Shown here piece by piece: positions 1-7,241 of a stretch of 64,000 bases of DNA. Made by a program: the position numbers and the translations under genes. Positions within the stretch are counted from its first letter, which is position 1. Each line of letters begins with the position of its first letter. The stretch is from NCBI RefSeq assembly GCF_002557795.1, contig NZ_CP023777.1, positions 496,001 through 560,000 of the forward strand, read 5' to 3'. This DNA is from Chitinophaga caeni (lineage in GTDB: Bacteria; Bacteroidota; Bacteroidia; Chitinophagales; Chitinophagaceae). The notes under the pieces were generated by a model, which was given only the letters and a program-made list of their open reading frames with translations, searched no databases and was not told where the DNA came from.

Positions 1-258
1 ACGGAGCTAAAATTTTGGAACATCATGCCCTTCCATGCACAGGTAGTTATATACAAGGGAGTACTCCGTGTAAGGCACCGCCGTATACCCGGGGAATTGG
101 AATTAAGAAATGATATGTTCGAAGGATATATTCCCAATACGGGTATCTCTATTTGCCTGCAAGCCGGTGAACATATCGTGAAGATGTTGGAATATCCTAA
201 TGGCCTGGATGAGCGCTTTACCAGGCAAGAGCTCGGTGAGATTTTTAGTGAATGCTAA
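1..258 (+). CDS. Hypothetical protein, 5' end cut by window edge
   Basis: The reading frame is open from base 1, so the first in-frame ATG at 25 may be internal and the gene probably starts before the window. The visible part is about 85 residues, soluble, with no signal peptide, membrane segment or known motif. It ends in a charged helix-like tail (DERFTRQELGEIFSEC). I do not recognise the family. The next gene is on the opposite strand and unrelated, so context gives no function. Confidence 0.45.
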   Translation, partial: TELKFWNIMPFHAQVVIYKGVLRVRHRRIPGELELRNDMFEGYIPNTGISICLQAGEHIVKMLEYPNGLDERFTRQELGEIFSEC

Positions 259-379
259 GCAGGAGGGCTGAACACACAGGTAGATGAATCATGCTGCAAA
301 ACTTGTTATTCAAATTCTCAAAATAACAATCAGACTTTCACGAAAGGAGATAATATTTTTAGCATCTATGCCTTGAAGA

Positions 380-673
380 TTATTTTTTACCTCTTGACCG
401 GGTTTTCTTAATACTAGGGTTATTGGCTTCAATAATCTTTAGCAACAACGCGTTAAACACAAGGAAGTGCTCGTAAAGTTCCGGATCTTCCTTGTATCTC
501 GATTTAATTATCTCCAACATAAAGCTGATCTCTACTTGGTATTCCTTCAGCCAAGCATGATAGGTATAAGTAGTAATGCCGGCGTCTTTGCATACCTGCT
601 TTACGGAGCTGCCTTGTACCCTTTGCTCGATTAATGCGAGGGTTTTGTCTATGGAATAATACTTTTTCTGCAT
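380..673 (-). CDS. Small helix-turn-helix protein, transposase OrfA-like
   Basis: This 97-residue protein resembles the HTH_Tnp_1 type DNA-binding protein of IS3-like elements. Residues 1-45 read as a helix-turn-helix: an N-terminal helix (MQKKYYSIDKTLALIEQRV), then SVKQVCKDAGITTYTYHAWL. The C-terminus is very basic (KKTRSRGKK). No catalytic DDE partner follows and I see no terminal inverted repeats, so it is either a domesticated regulator or the remnant of an insertion element. An overlapping frame at 504-749 lacks these features and was left out. The family call is by motif recognition only. Confidence 0.55.
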   Translation of the reverse strand: MQKKYYSIDKTLALIEQRVQGSSVKQVCKDAGITTYTYHAWLKEYQVEISFMLEIIKSRYKEDPELYEHFLVFNALLLKIIEANNPSIKKTRSRGKK

Positions 674-1208
674 GAATTAAAGGTACGGAAGAATAACCGT
701 GCATGATAAAAAAAATCAACCTTATCGATTGATTCGCAATAATTTGCAATTAACTTTTCAGATTTAAATTTCTTATTAAAATCAGCTCTCACTATCCCTA
801 TAAACCCTCGACCACATTGCTTTTACACCAAATCATTACTTGAGAGTATAATTTTTGATATGAAAATCACACTATCAATTCAACAGGATAATTTTTTTTT
901 CAGCCTCTCTCATTTTAACAGGTTAACAATCAATTTAAAACTCCTTTTCAAAAAAAATATATATATGCTTCTTTGAAACTGCAATTTAAAAGCACCCAAG
1001 CATCTTAATTTAGTGATTGTAACCGCAAGGGGTTATATGAACCAATGCCCGGAGTTGATATTGTTTTATTGACGTTAACCAAAGAAAGGATGTATGATTT
1101 TATCTTGTAAGATTCGGGGAGTAAAAATAATCATCCATCATTGATGGATACTAATCATAGTTGGCACCAGGTCGGCAAAATGAATTTCCCAAATCTAATT
1201 AGTTAATT
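674..1208. other. AT-rich intergenic region with conserved leader block
   Basis: There is no credible gene of normal size here. The stretch 1039-1110 resembles 1645-1717 upstream of the second four-cysteine gene: both contain ACCAATGCC, then CGTTAACCAA, then a GAAAGGA/GGAAGGA purine block and ATGATT(T/C)TATC. The shared block suggests that leader and gene were duplicated together, or that it carries a common regulatory signal. Confidence 0.4.
1094..1144 (+). other. Possible short leader ORF (MILSCK...)
   Basis: ATG at 1094 opens 16 codons ending in TGA at 1142-1144, inside the block shared with the second paralogue. Its first codons encode MILSCK; the equivalent mini-ORF before the next gene begins MILSLK. 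Translation is not shown. It may only reflect common ancestry of the upstream DNA. Confidence 0.25.
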
Positions 1209-1559
1209 ATGAAAACGATCAAAAATAGCATAGGGGTTGTCCTTGCACTTTTTGCGGTTGGCGGTAGTATTGCGATTGGGGCAGAGAACAGGGCTATTAC
1301 ACCGATAGAAGGCTGTTTTGTCGCTCATGGATTACAAACTCCACTGGATCCTGGATGGGTACCACCAACAAATCCATATGAACAGCAGTTCCAAGAAATC
1401 GTTCCAGCGGTTACTATAATTGACATACAAGTCCCAATAGTGATTTCTGAACCTGATTTCCAATGTCCTAATCCGCAGCAAACCGTTTGTTGCTATGAGA
1501 TTGAGGAAACCACCCCTGGTGTATTTCAAATAGTACGGGTATACTACAAACAAGACTGA
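1209..1559 (+). CDS. Small secreted four-cysteine protein, paralogue 1 (DUF6520-like)
   Basis: This 116-residue protein has an N-terminal signal peptide (KTIKNSIGVVLALFAVGG, residues 2-19) and a mature part of about 90 residues. Cysteines lie at 36 (EGCF), 86, 94 and 95 (TVCCYE). The C-terminus is QIVRVYYKQD. Two further genes at 1728 and 2737 keep the same EGCF, single Cys, CCY(E/D) and RVY(Y/F)K signature. It resembles the small Bacteroidota secreted proteins I know as DUF6520, but that name is from memory. It should be exported and its cysteines probably form disulfides. The neighbouring MauE-type redox membrane protein at 2115 is the likely partner (inference). Composition is AT-rich. Confidence 0.75.
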   Translation: MKTIKNSIGVVLALFAVGGSIAIGAENRAITPIEGCFVAHGLQTPLDPGWVPPTNPYEQQFQEIVPAVTIIDIQVPIVISEPDFQCPNPQQTVCCYEIEETTPGVFQIVRVYYKQD

Positions 1560-1698
1560 TATTATAAATTATAAATAACAACTGTAACCTAAAAGCATTG
1601 AGTCCTGGTAATTTTGATTTCAAAACCCGGAGTAAATAACTAAAACCAATGCCAGGAAATAAAACAATAAATCATTGTCGTTAACCAAGGAAGGACTC

Positions 1699-1731
1699 AT
1701 GATTCTATCACTTAAAAATTCACTATCATGA
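1699..1731 (+). other. Possible short leader ORF overlapping the next start
   Basis: ATG at 1699 opens ten codons (MILSLKNSLS). Its TGA (1729-1731) overlaps the ATG (1728-1730) of the following gene as ATGA, the geometry of translational coupling. It matches the start of the mini-ORF at 1094. Function is unproven. Confidence 0.3.
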
Positions 1732-2087
1732 AGAACTTACGATTTTTTACAATTCTTAAAATACTCTTTTTGATTGTAGTAGTAGGCGGATCTATTAAAG
1801 CTGCTGAAAGATCAATGTCCCTAATGGAAGGATGTTTTAGTCAAGTTAATACTATACATGGAATTTATGCGGAGAATAATGGGCCTAGCAATCCACTTGG
1901 AGATCAATTTATTTATGTGTTTGAAGAACCATACAATACAGATGTGCTGGATACTCAACTCGATCATTTGATCGAAGGTCCCCATTTCACTTGTTTAGAT
2001 CCATTGGATGTAGTTTGCTGCTATGATGTAGAATATGAAACTAGTACAGGAACTTACAAAATATATAGGGTGTACTTCAAAAGCTAA
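1728..2087 (+). CDS. Small secreted four-cysteine protein, paralogue 2
   Basis: This 119-residue paralogue of the gene at 1209 has a signal peptide around residues 6-24 (hydrophobic FFTILKILFLIVVVGG). Cysteines lie at 36 (EGCF), 89 and 97-98 (VVCCYD), and the protein ends KIYRVYFKS. The spacing from the third to the fourth and fifth signature positions (C-x7-CC) is identical in all three copies, while the segment between the first two cysteines has diverged strongly. That points to conserved disulfide geometry with a variable exposed middle. The MauE-type gene starts 27 bases downstream, so the two are probably co-transcribed. Confidence 0.72.
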   Translation: MKNLRFFTILKILFLIVVVGGSIKAAERSMSLMEGCFSQVNTIHGIYAENNGPSNPLGDQFIYVFEEPYNTDVLDTQLDHLIEGPHFTCLDPLDVVCCYDVEYETSTGTYKIYRVYFKS

Positions 2088-2114
2088 ATAATTGAATTTA
2101 AACTATAAAAACCA

Positions 2115-2576
2115 ATGGATACTAAATCAATCACGCTGAAAAGAAAAATAAATAAGAAATCAATTATTTCAAGAGCTATACAAGAGATTATTACAGGGCT
2201 CTTAATCATTTTATGGGCATACACTGGTATTTCTAAATTAATGGATCATGATGAAACATTGTTTAACATGGCACGATCTCCGTTTATTGATAAATATGCA
2301 CTTTTCTTATCATGGTTAGTACCCATTACAGAATTATCTCTGGTAGTATTACTATCTATCAATAAATTTAGACTAATTGGGTATTATATCTCATTATTTT
2401 TATTGACATCATTTACTATATATATATATGCCATGTTGAATTACAGCTACTATCTGCCTTGCTCATGTGGAGGAGTATTAAATAAGATGACATGGCAGGA
2501 CCATTTATATTTCAATATTGGATATACCATTCTGACTATAATTGGAATATTAATTATAAGTAAAACAAACAAGTAA
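2115..2576 (+). CDS. MauE/DoxX-type redox-associated membrane protein
   Basis: This 153-residue integral membrane protein has four predicted membrane helices, roughly at residues 20-42, 61-82, 88-108 and 132-150. It carries the pair C116-x-C118 in PCSCGG, just before the last helix and followed by an MTWQDHLYFNIGY-like segment. This layout fits the MauE/DoxX family. MauE is needed in methylamine utilisation for disulfide formation in the small cysteine-rich subunit. Here the gene lies between small secreted cysteine proteins, so the natural reading is a membrane thiol-redox partner for them (inference). No MauA, MauB or MauD homologue is adjacent. Confidence 0.78.
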   Translation: MDTKSITLKRKINKKSIISRAIQEIITGLLIILWAYTGISKLMDHDETLFNMARSPFIDKYALFLSWLVPITELSLVVLLSINKFRLIGYYISLFLLTSFTIYIYAMLNYSYYLPCSCGGVLNKMTWQDHLYFNIGYTILTIIGILIISKTNK

Positions 2577-2736
2577 CTCTCTAATTATCTCGCATAAAAA
2601 CATTGACAAATCCTCCAATTCCTATTAAATAATTTTAAGAGTTTCCAATAGCTATTAGTGAAAGGCACGGTTGACGAACTGTAACTCTCAAGCCTAAATT
2701 GAGAAAACCAATTTTCTAATTCTAAAAAAGTTAATC

Positions 2737-3090
2737 ATGAAAATTTTAAGAAACAGCTTAGCAGCAATCATCGCTTTATTTGCTGTAGGTGCAACTATCG
2801 CATCACAGGCAAAAGTTAGTGCAGTACCTCCTACTCAAGAAGGATGCTTTGAATCTTCATCCATCGTTACTGATCCTATAGGATGGACAGCTCCAACTAA
2901 TACAAGTGGTAATCAATATGTGGATATTACAACATCCGTTGTCTTAGATGATTTTCAAGCACCTTTGGAAATTGATAATCCAGTGTCAGAATGTTTGGAA
3001 CCGCAACAAACAGTTTGTTGCTATGAACTTAAAGAAACATCACCAAATGTCTTTGAAATCAAAAGAGTATATTATAAACAAAATCTTTAA
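2737..3090 (+). CDS. Small secreted four-cysteine protein, paralogue 3
   Basis: This 117-residue protein is closest to paralogue 1. The signal peptide is KILRNSLAAIIALFAVGATI. Cysteines lie at 37 (EGCF), 86 and 94-95 (TVCCYE), and the end is EIKRVYYKQNL. The stretch EPQQTVCCYEL nearly repeats paralogue 1 (NPQQTVCCYEI). A strong perfect hairpin follows 8 bases after the stop. The 160-base spacer before the gene does not clearly share the leader block of the other two copies. As with its paralogues the molecular role is unknown; it may be a secreted effector, a toxin-like peptide or a subunit of a surface complex. Confidence 0.74.
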   Translation: MKILRNSLAAIIALFAVGATIASQAKVSAVPPTQEGCFESSSIVTDPIGWTAPTNTSGNQYVDITTSVVLDDFQAPLEIDNPVSECLEPQQTVCCYELKETSPNVFEIKRVYYKQNL

Positions 3091-3098
3091 TATACTTC

Positions 3099-3132
3099 AA
3101 GAGATTGTAGGGTATGTACCCTACAATCTCTT
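3099..3132. other. Perfect 16-bp hairpin between genes
   Basis: The arms AAGAGATTGTAGGGTA and TACCCTACAATCTCTT pair perfectly around a two-base spacer (TG). No T-tract follows, so this is not a classic rho-independent terminator. It lies between paralogue 3 (stop 3090) and the propeller-like gene (start 3175) and could act as a partial terminator, a processing signal or a binding site. Confidence 0.6.
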
Positions 3133-3174
3133 AACAATTAGGCTTAATAAACATATCTGAAATAGTTAAAATTA

Positions 3175-4227
3175 ATGAGAAAAAATATAATAATAATTGG
3201 AATATTGCTACTAAGTTTAATAACAATATCAATTCTATTATTAAACACATTTAATAGTAGAAATGGGTTCAAAAGGATTTACATTTCAAATGATATTGTT
3301 CTGAGTAAGGAATTCAATCTAAAATCCTTACCCGTAAAAATTAAGGATATATGCAATATCGATGATAAAAATAAATATTTATATATTTCAACATTTGATC
3401 CAAGATTTTATTTCATATTTGATGACAATTTGAACTTATTGGATACTTTAAAAATAGGCTTTGACACAAAGCTAACTCAATATGTAAAATCTGGATTCGA
3501 TGCCTCCGTTGTTGATTCAGTACTCTTAATTTATGCAAAAAATGGGGGATTTATTATAAGACATAATATTGGATCAGACACCTATAATACATTTAGTACA
3601 GAATCAAAACTGATTACAAAATCTGTAACATTAGATAATACGTACTCAACATTAAGAATATTCAATAAAGATAATTCCCAATCATTTATAAAAATAAACA
3701 ATCAAAATGGGAAGGAAGTAGCAAAGGGGAATATTTTAGATAGTGATATAAAGAGTGGTTTCTCAACTGATGGAATGCTCGTATCTAACCATAATGACTC
3801 TTTAATACTATATATACAATATTATACTAATAAATTCTACTGCTTAAATAAAAACTTAGAATTAGTTTATGAAAGCCATACGATAGACACAATATATCAT
3901 AACCCTATTGAAAATGGCAAATTTCACACAAAAAAAAGCGGTCAATTCATGCCCGAAGTTCCACTCAAAATTATTAATAAATATGCAGACTCTTATGAAG
4001 ATAAACTTATTATTAATTCCAGTTTGATTGCGGACAATGATCCTTTGAATCTACTTCAAAATAGTTATATTTTTGATATATATAGTGCATTAAATGGAAA
4101 CTATATATCAAGCATTACAATCCCAAAAAACGGAACCAAAAGTTTACATGATTTCAAAGTATACCACAACAAACTTATTCTATTATGTGATAATAAATTA
4201 CTGATCATAAATGCTAATCTACCCTAA
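3175..4227 (+). CDS. Membrane-anchored, propeller-like hypothetical protein
   Basis: This 350-residue protein starts with one hydrophobic helix (residues 5-26, NIIIIGILLLSLITISILLL) that acts as an uncleaved anchor or signal. The rest is rich in short beta strands with a recurring pattern, for example YLYISTFDPRFYFIFDDNLN, FYCLNKNLELVYE and YIFDIYSALNGNYISSITIP. This is the look of a 6-bladed beta-propeller of the kind often found beside MauE-type proteins in Bacteroidota. I cannot name a family with certainty. It is AT-rich (18 of 60 bases are G or C in 3301-3360, counted by hand). It converges on the TlpA-like gene, leaving only 12 bases between stops. Confidence 0.6.
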   Translation: MRKNIIIIGILLLSLITISILLLNTFNSRNGFKRIYISNDIVLSKEFNLKSLPVKIKDICNIDDKNKYLYISTFDPRFYFIFDDNLNLLDTLKIGFDTKLTQYVKSGFDASVVDSVLLIYAKNGGFIIRHNIGSDTYNTFSTESKLITKSVTLDNTYSTLRIFNKDNSQSFIKINNQNGKEVAKGNILDSDIKSGFSTDGMLVSNHNDSLILYIQYYTNKFYCLNKNLELVYESHTIDTIYHNPIENGKFHTKKSGQFMPEVPLKIINKYADSYEDKLIINSSLIADNDPLNLLQNSYIFDIYSALNGNYISSITIPKNGTKSLHDFKVYHNKLILLCDNKLLIINANLP

Positions 4228-4239
4228 TAAATTGGAGAG

Positions 4240-5817
4240 TTACAAATTTTCATTCAATACTCTCCGCAAATGAGCTCCGTCATCAGCATGAATATTCTTG
4301 AACCTTTCAATAATACGACCATTTCTACCGATTAATACTATAGTCGGATATGCGACTATGTTATAATGTTCAATTACTGGATGATATTGATGCTTATCTT
4401 CTGTAAATAGATACAGACTGCCGGGCACAAAGGCGGGATGGCTAGAATTAGCTCTAAGATTATTTGATCCGGATATAGAAATGGAAACAAATTTAATGTT
4501 CCTACCTTTATATTCCTCCTCTACCTTCTTTAACGAAGGCACCATTTGAATACATCCCCTACAACCTGTAAACATAAAATCGATTAATACTAACTTTCCT
4601 TTATAATCCTTCAGTTCATGATAAAACATATTTGTATCAGGCAAATTGAAATTATAAGCAATTGCGCCAGATGAACTTTTGATAAATTTTTTATATTCTA
4701 ATTCCAGGGATTCTTTAAGTCTATTATTATTCTCATCTGGCAATCTACCAACGAAACTATCTATTGCAGTATATAATTCTCTACTTGATTCATCAAAACG
4801 GTACATACATTTCCATAAATAATTGCAAACAATCCAATTTTTTACAGGCTCATAGTCAATATTATTCAACATATATTCGTATAACCTATTAGAAAATTTA
4901 TCACTATTTTCAATTAAATTTTCAGGATGCTCCATATTATACCTAACAAATATTTTCTTATAAATCAACTCTTTAAATCCACGTGGAGGATAAAGAATTG
5001 AAGAGTCTAACACGATGGAACTACTAATTAAGTTTTTATATTTATTATATAACAAGAGTGATTTCTTGTCTCTATAATTTAATCCTATCTTTTTATTATA
5101 ATAGAAGAATTCATCAATATCATAACAAAACATTGGTATATATTGCGCTCGGATAATATTCATAGCTCTTTTTGTAACATGATCTTTATAAATGTCCATC
5201 GTTTTATTGATAACATTCAGAACCTGACTAGACACTTTCATTATTGAATCAACTAATAGATTTTTATCTCCTTTGTAATCGGCATCAAATCTAGGGCTAT
5301 ATATAGGATATTTAAACAATCCAATATTATTTACAATTTGCTGCGTACACCAAAATTTCTCAGCCCCTTTACCAAACACATCTAATCCGAAAGTGTAGTT
5401 TCCCGACTGTTTATTTCCAACCGCAAACAATAAATTCAAACTATCTCCTGGCTCAACTAATAGATGAAAACCAGCATATCTACTATCGAGAACACCAAAA
5501 GCAACGAAATCAATCGATGGAACAGCATTTATCATAAAAAATTTTGGGGAATTAAGGTTTGTTGTAAAATAAAAACGCCCATTACTAACCTTAATAACCG
5601 TATCAATATTATTAGGATCATAACTTGTGACAGCTCCAAAATCTTTTATAAAATCTTTACCTTGAATTCTTACAGTTAACCACTCTCTTGGAACAATCCC
5701 CTCTAGAACAATTTTTGAGTCTTTGATTTCATTGGATTCAACCTGTCTATCTTGACCCAAAGAAAAATTGTTAAATTGAGCTAATACAACAAAAGCTAAT
5801 ACTAATATTAATCTCAT
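4240..5817 (-). CDS. TlpA-like thiol-disulfide oxidoreductase
   Basis: This 525-residue exported protein ends in a thioredoxin domain. The active site is FTGCRGC, with cysteines near residues 419 and 422, and the cis-proline region is VAYPTIVLIGRNG. The N-terminal 150 residues look like the DUF4369-type beta domain common in Bacteroidota TlpA proteins, and the middle is helical. I chose the ATG at 5817 because it opens a clean signal peptide (MRLILVLAFVVLAQFNNFS); the frame upstream begins only with TTG at 5841. It lies 43 bases downstream of SusD in the same direction and is the last gene of the SusC-SusD-TlpA operon. It probably reduces or isomerises periplasmic disulfides of imported or partner proteins. 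CRGC replaces the more usual CGPC. Confidence 0.82.
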   Translation of the reverse strand: MRLILVLAFVVLAQFNNFSLGQDRQVESNEIKDSKIVLEGIVPREWLTVRIQGKDFIKDFGAVTSYDPNNIDTVIKVSNGRFYFTTNLNSPKFFMINAVPSIDFVAFGVLDSRYAGFHLLVEPGDSLNLLFAVGNKQSGNYTFGLDVFGKGAEKFWCTQQIVNNIGLFKYPIYSPRFDADYKGDKNLLVDSIMKVSSQVLNVINKTMDIYKDHVTKRAMNIIRAQYIPMFCYDIDEFFYYNKKIGLNYRDKKSLLLYNKYKNLISSSIVLDSSILYPPRGFKELIYKKIFVRYNMEHPENLIENSDKFSNRLYEYMLNNIDYEPVKNWIVCNYLWKCMYRFDESSRELYTAIDSFVGRLPDENNNRLKESLELEYKKFIKSSSGAIAYNFNLPDTNMFYHELKDYKGKLVLIDFMFTGCRGCIQMVPSLKKVEEEYKGRNIKFVSISISGSNNLRANSSHPAFVPGSLYLFTEDKHQYHPVIEHYNIVAYPTIVLIGRNGRIIERFKNIHADDGAHLRRVLNENL

Positions 5818-5860
5818 AATTACACATTTAACTTTTACCAAAATCCTCTACTTAATAACA

Positions 5861-7231
5861 TTATTTATCCCAACCTTCATTTTGAGCCAATTTGGTACCT
5901 TCAATTACACTATGAGGTATTGGAAATGTATATTTAAAAGATCTTGGTTCTAATAAATACTCTTCTCCGTTAATAACTCTTTTTTCTGTATTATTGTATT
6001 CTCCTACGGTAGTAAGTCTTCTAACATCGTACCAGCGAACACCCCTAAAAATCAGCTCCTTCCGTCTCTCTTCAATAACTAGTTTAATAATACTGTCTTT
6101 ACCAATTGAATGAGATACAGGTATGTATGTCCCTGTCTTGAATCTTTGTATTAATAAGGTATTTATATCTTCAATAGATTCTTTTAAATTACCAATCCTA
6201 GCATTAGATTCCGCTCTATTTAGATAAATCTCGTCAACAGCTAAGCCGCCGAATTGTAACCCACTACCAGCATACGAACCGATATACGAAGCCTGTCCAC
6301 TTGCATTGTATTTAAAAAACAGCTCCTTTCGCAGGTCATTATCATCAAATTTCTTTATTAGATTAGAATCAATAATTAGTCTACTGCTAGAAAAAGGATA
6401 AAGAGTATTATAGAATATAATTTCACTATTTTCTTCAATTCTACTGAAAGGATAAGTTCCAACATTATCAATATTATTGTAATTCATTAAATGAGAATAA
6501 TTTGACAATAGAGAATCTGAATACTTTTTGCTGGATTCATAATTTGACATACTTAGATATATCCTCGAAAATAATGCCCAAACGGCTAATTTATTAGGTC
6601 TTGTAAAATATTCCGAACCCATTGGTAGATAATCTACAGCTATTCTAAGATCATTAATTATAAAATTATATAGATCGACAACTCTTGAGTTTTTTAATAC
6701 TTCGTTTATGTTCGTACTAATTTTTATAGGAATTGTCAATTCTTGATTATCTGAAGAAGGATTATAGGGATTAGAAAATATTTGTGCTAGTGCAAAATAA
6801 TTGATAGCCCTAAAAAAATGTGCTTGCCCAATTACGGACCTGAAACGCTCATATTCCGTATTTGATATTGGAGGGTTAATGGCATTCATTCCCTCAATTA
6901 CGAGATTGCATAACAATATTCTGGAATATGCCGTATTCCAATCCGGCAAATTGTTGTATGGTGTCGATTCTGTCCATGAATAAGCATTTTTTTGCCAATC
7001 AATAAAACCATTCCCAAATACTTGTTCAGTAACATAGAAAGATGTTGTTGCAAATAAACCCAAACACGGATATGAGCTATTTAATTTTGCTCCGTTATTC
7101 AATAAAGAGTAATAATCATCTATAGTTTCTGGAATAACTAAAGATCTATCTGGCTTAATATCTAACCAATCATTACAAGATGAACAAACCATAACCGAAC
7201 AAGCCGTAACTAATATATAAATGTATTTCAT
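5861..7231 (-). CDS. SusD/RagB-family outer-membrane lipoprotein
   Basis: This 456-residue protein has a lipoprotein signal (MKYIYILVTACSVMVCSSC, lipid-attached Cys expected near residues 16-19) and the SusD opening NDWLDIKPDRSL. The C-terminal part includes the family segment VIEERRKELIFRGVRWYDVRR. SusD proteins form the lid over the SusC barrel and bind the imported nutrient. The gene lies 10 bases after the SusC stop, as is usual for such pairs. The partner set contains a TlpA protein and no glycan enzymes, which suggests a peptide or protein ligand rather than a glycan (inference). AT-rich like its neighbours. Confidence 0.9.
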   Translation of the reverse strand: MKYIYILVTACSVMVCSSCNDWLDIKPDRSLVIPETIDDYYSLLNNGAKLNSSYPCLGLFATTSFYVTEQVFGNGFIDWQKNAYSWTESTPYNNLPDWNTAYSRILLCNLVIEGMNAINPPISNTEYERFRSVIGQAHFFRAINYFALAQIFSNPYNPSSDNQELTIPIKISTNINEVLKNSRVVDLYNFIINDLRIAVDYLPMGSEYFTRPNKLAVWALFSRIYLSMSNYESSKKYSDSLLSNYSHLMNYNNIDNVGTYPFSRIEENSEIIFYNTLYPFSSSRLIIDSNLIKKFDDNDLRKELFFKYNASGQASYIGSYAGSGLQFGGLAVDEIYLNRAESNARIGNLKESIEDINTLLIQRFKTGTYIPVSHSIGKDSIIKLVIEERRKELIFRGVRWYDVRRLTTVGEYNNTEKRVINGEEYLLEPRSFKYTFPIPHSVIEGTKLAQNEGWDK

Positions 7232-7241
7232 ACTTTATATT

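Noticed and set aside
380..673. A complete insertion sequence at the left edge
   Set aside because: No DDE transposase, terminal inverted repeats or target duplication can be found around the helix-turn-helix gene.
504..749. Overlapping minus-strand frame as a gene
   Set aside because: It has no recognisable motif and overlaps the better helix-turn-helix frame at 380-673.
2115..4227. A methylamine dehydrogenase (mau) cluster
   Set aside because: Only the MauE-like protein fits. The small cysteine proteins have four cysteines, not the twelve of MauA, no quinone-forming tryptophans can be assigned, and no MauB, MauD or MauG is adjacent.
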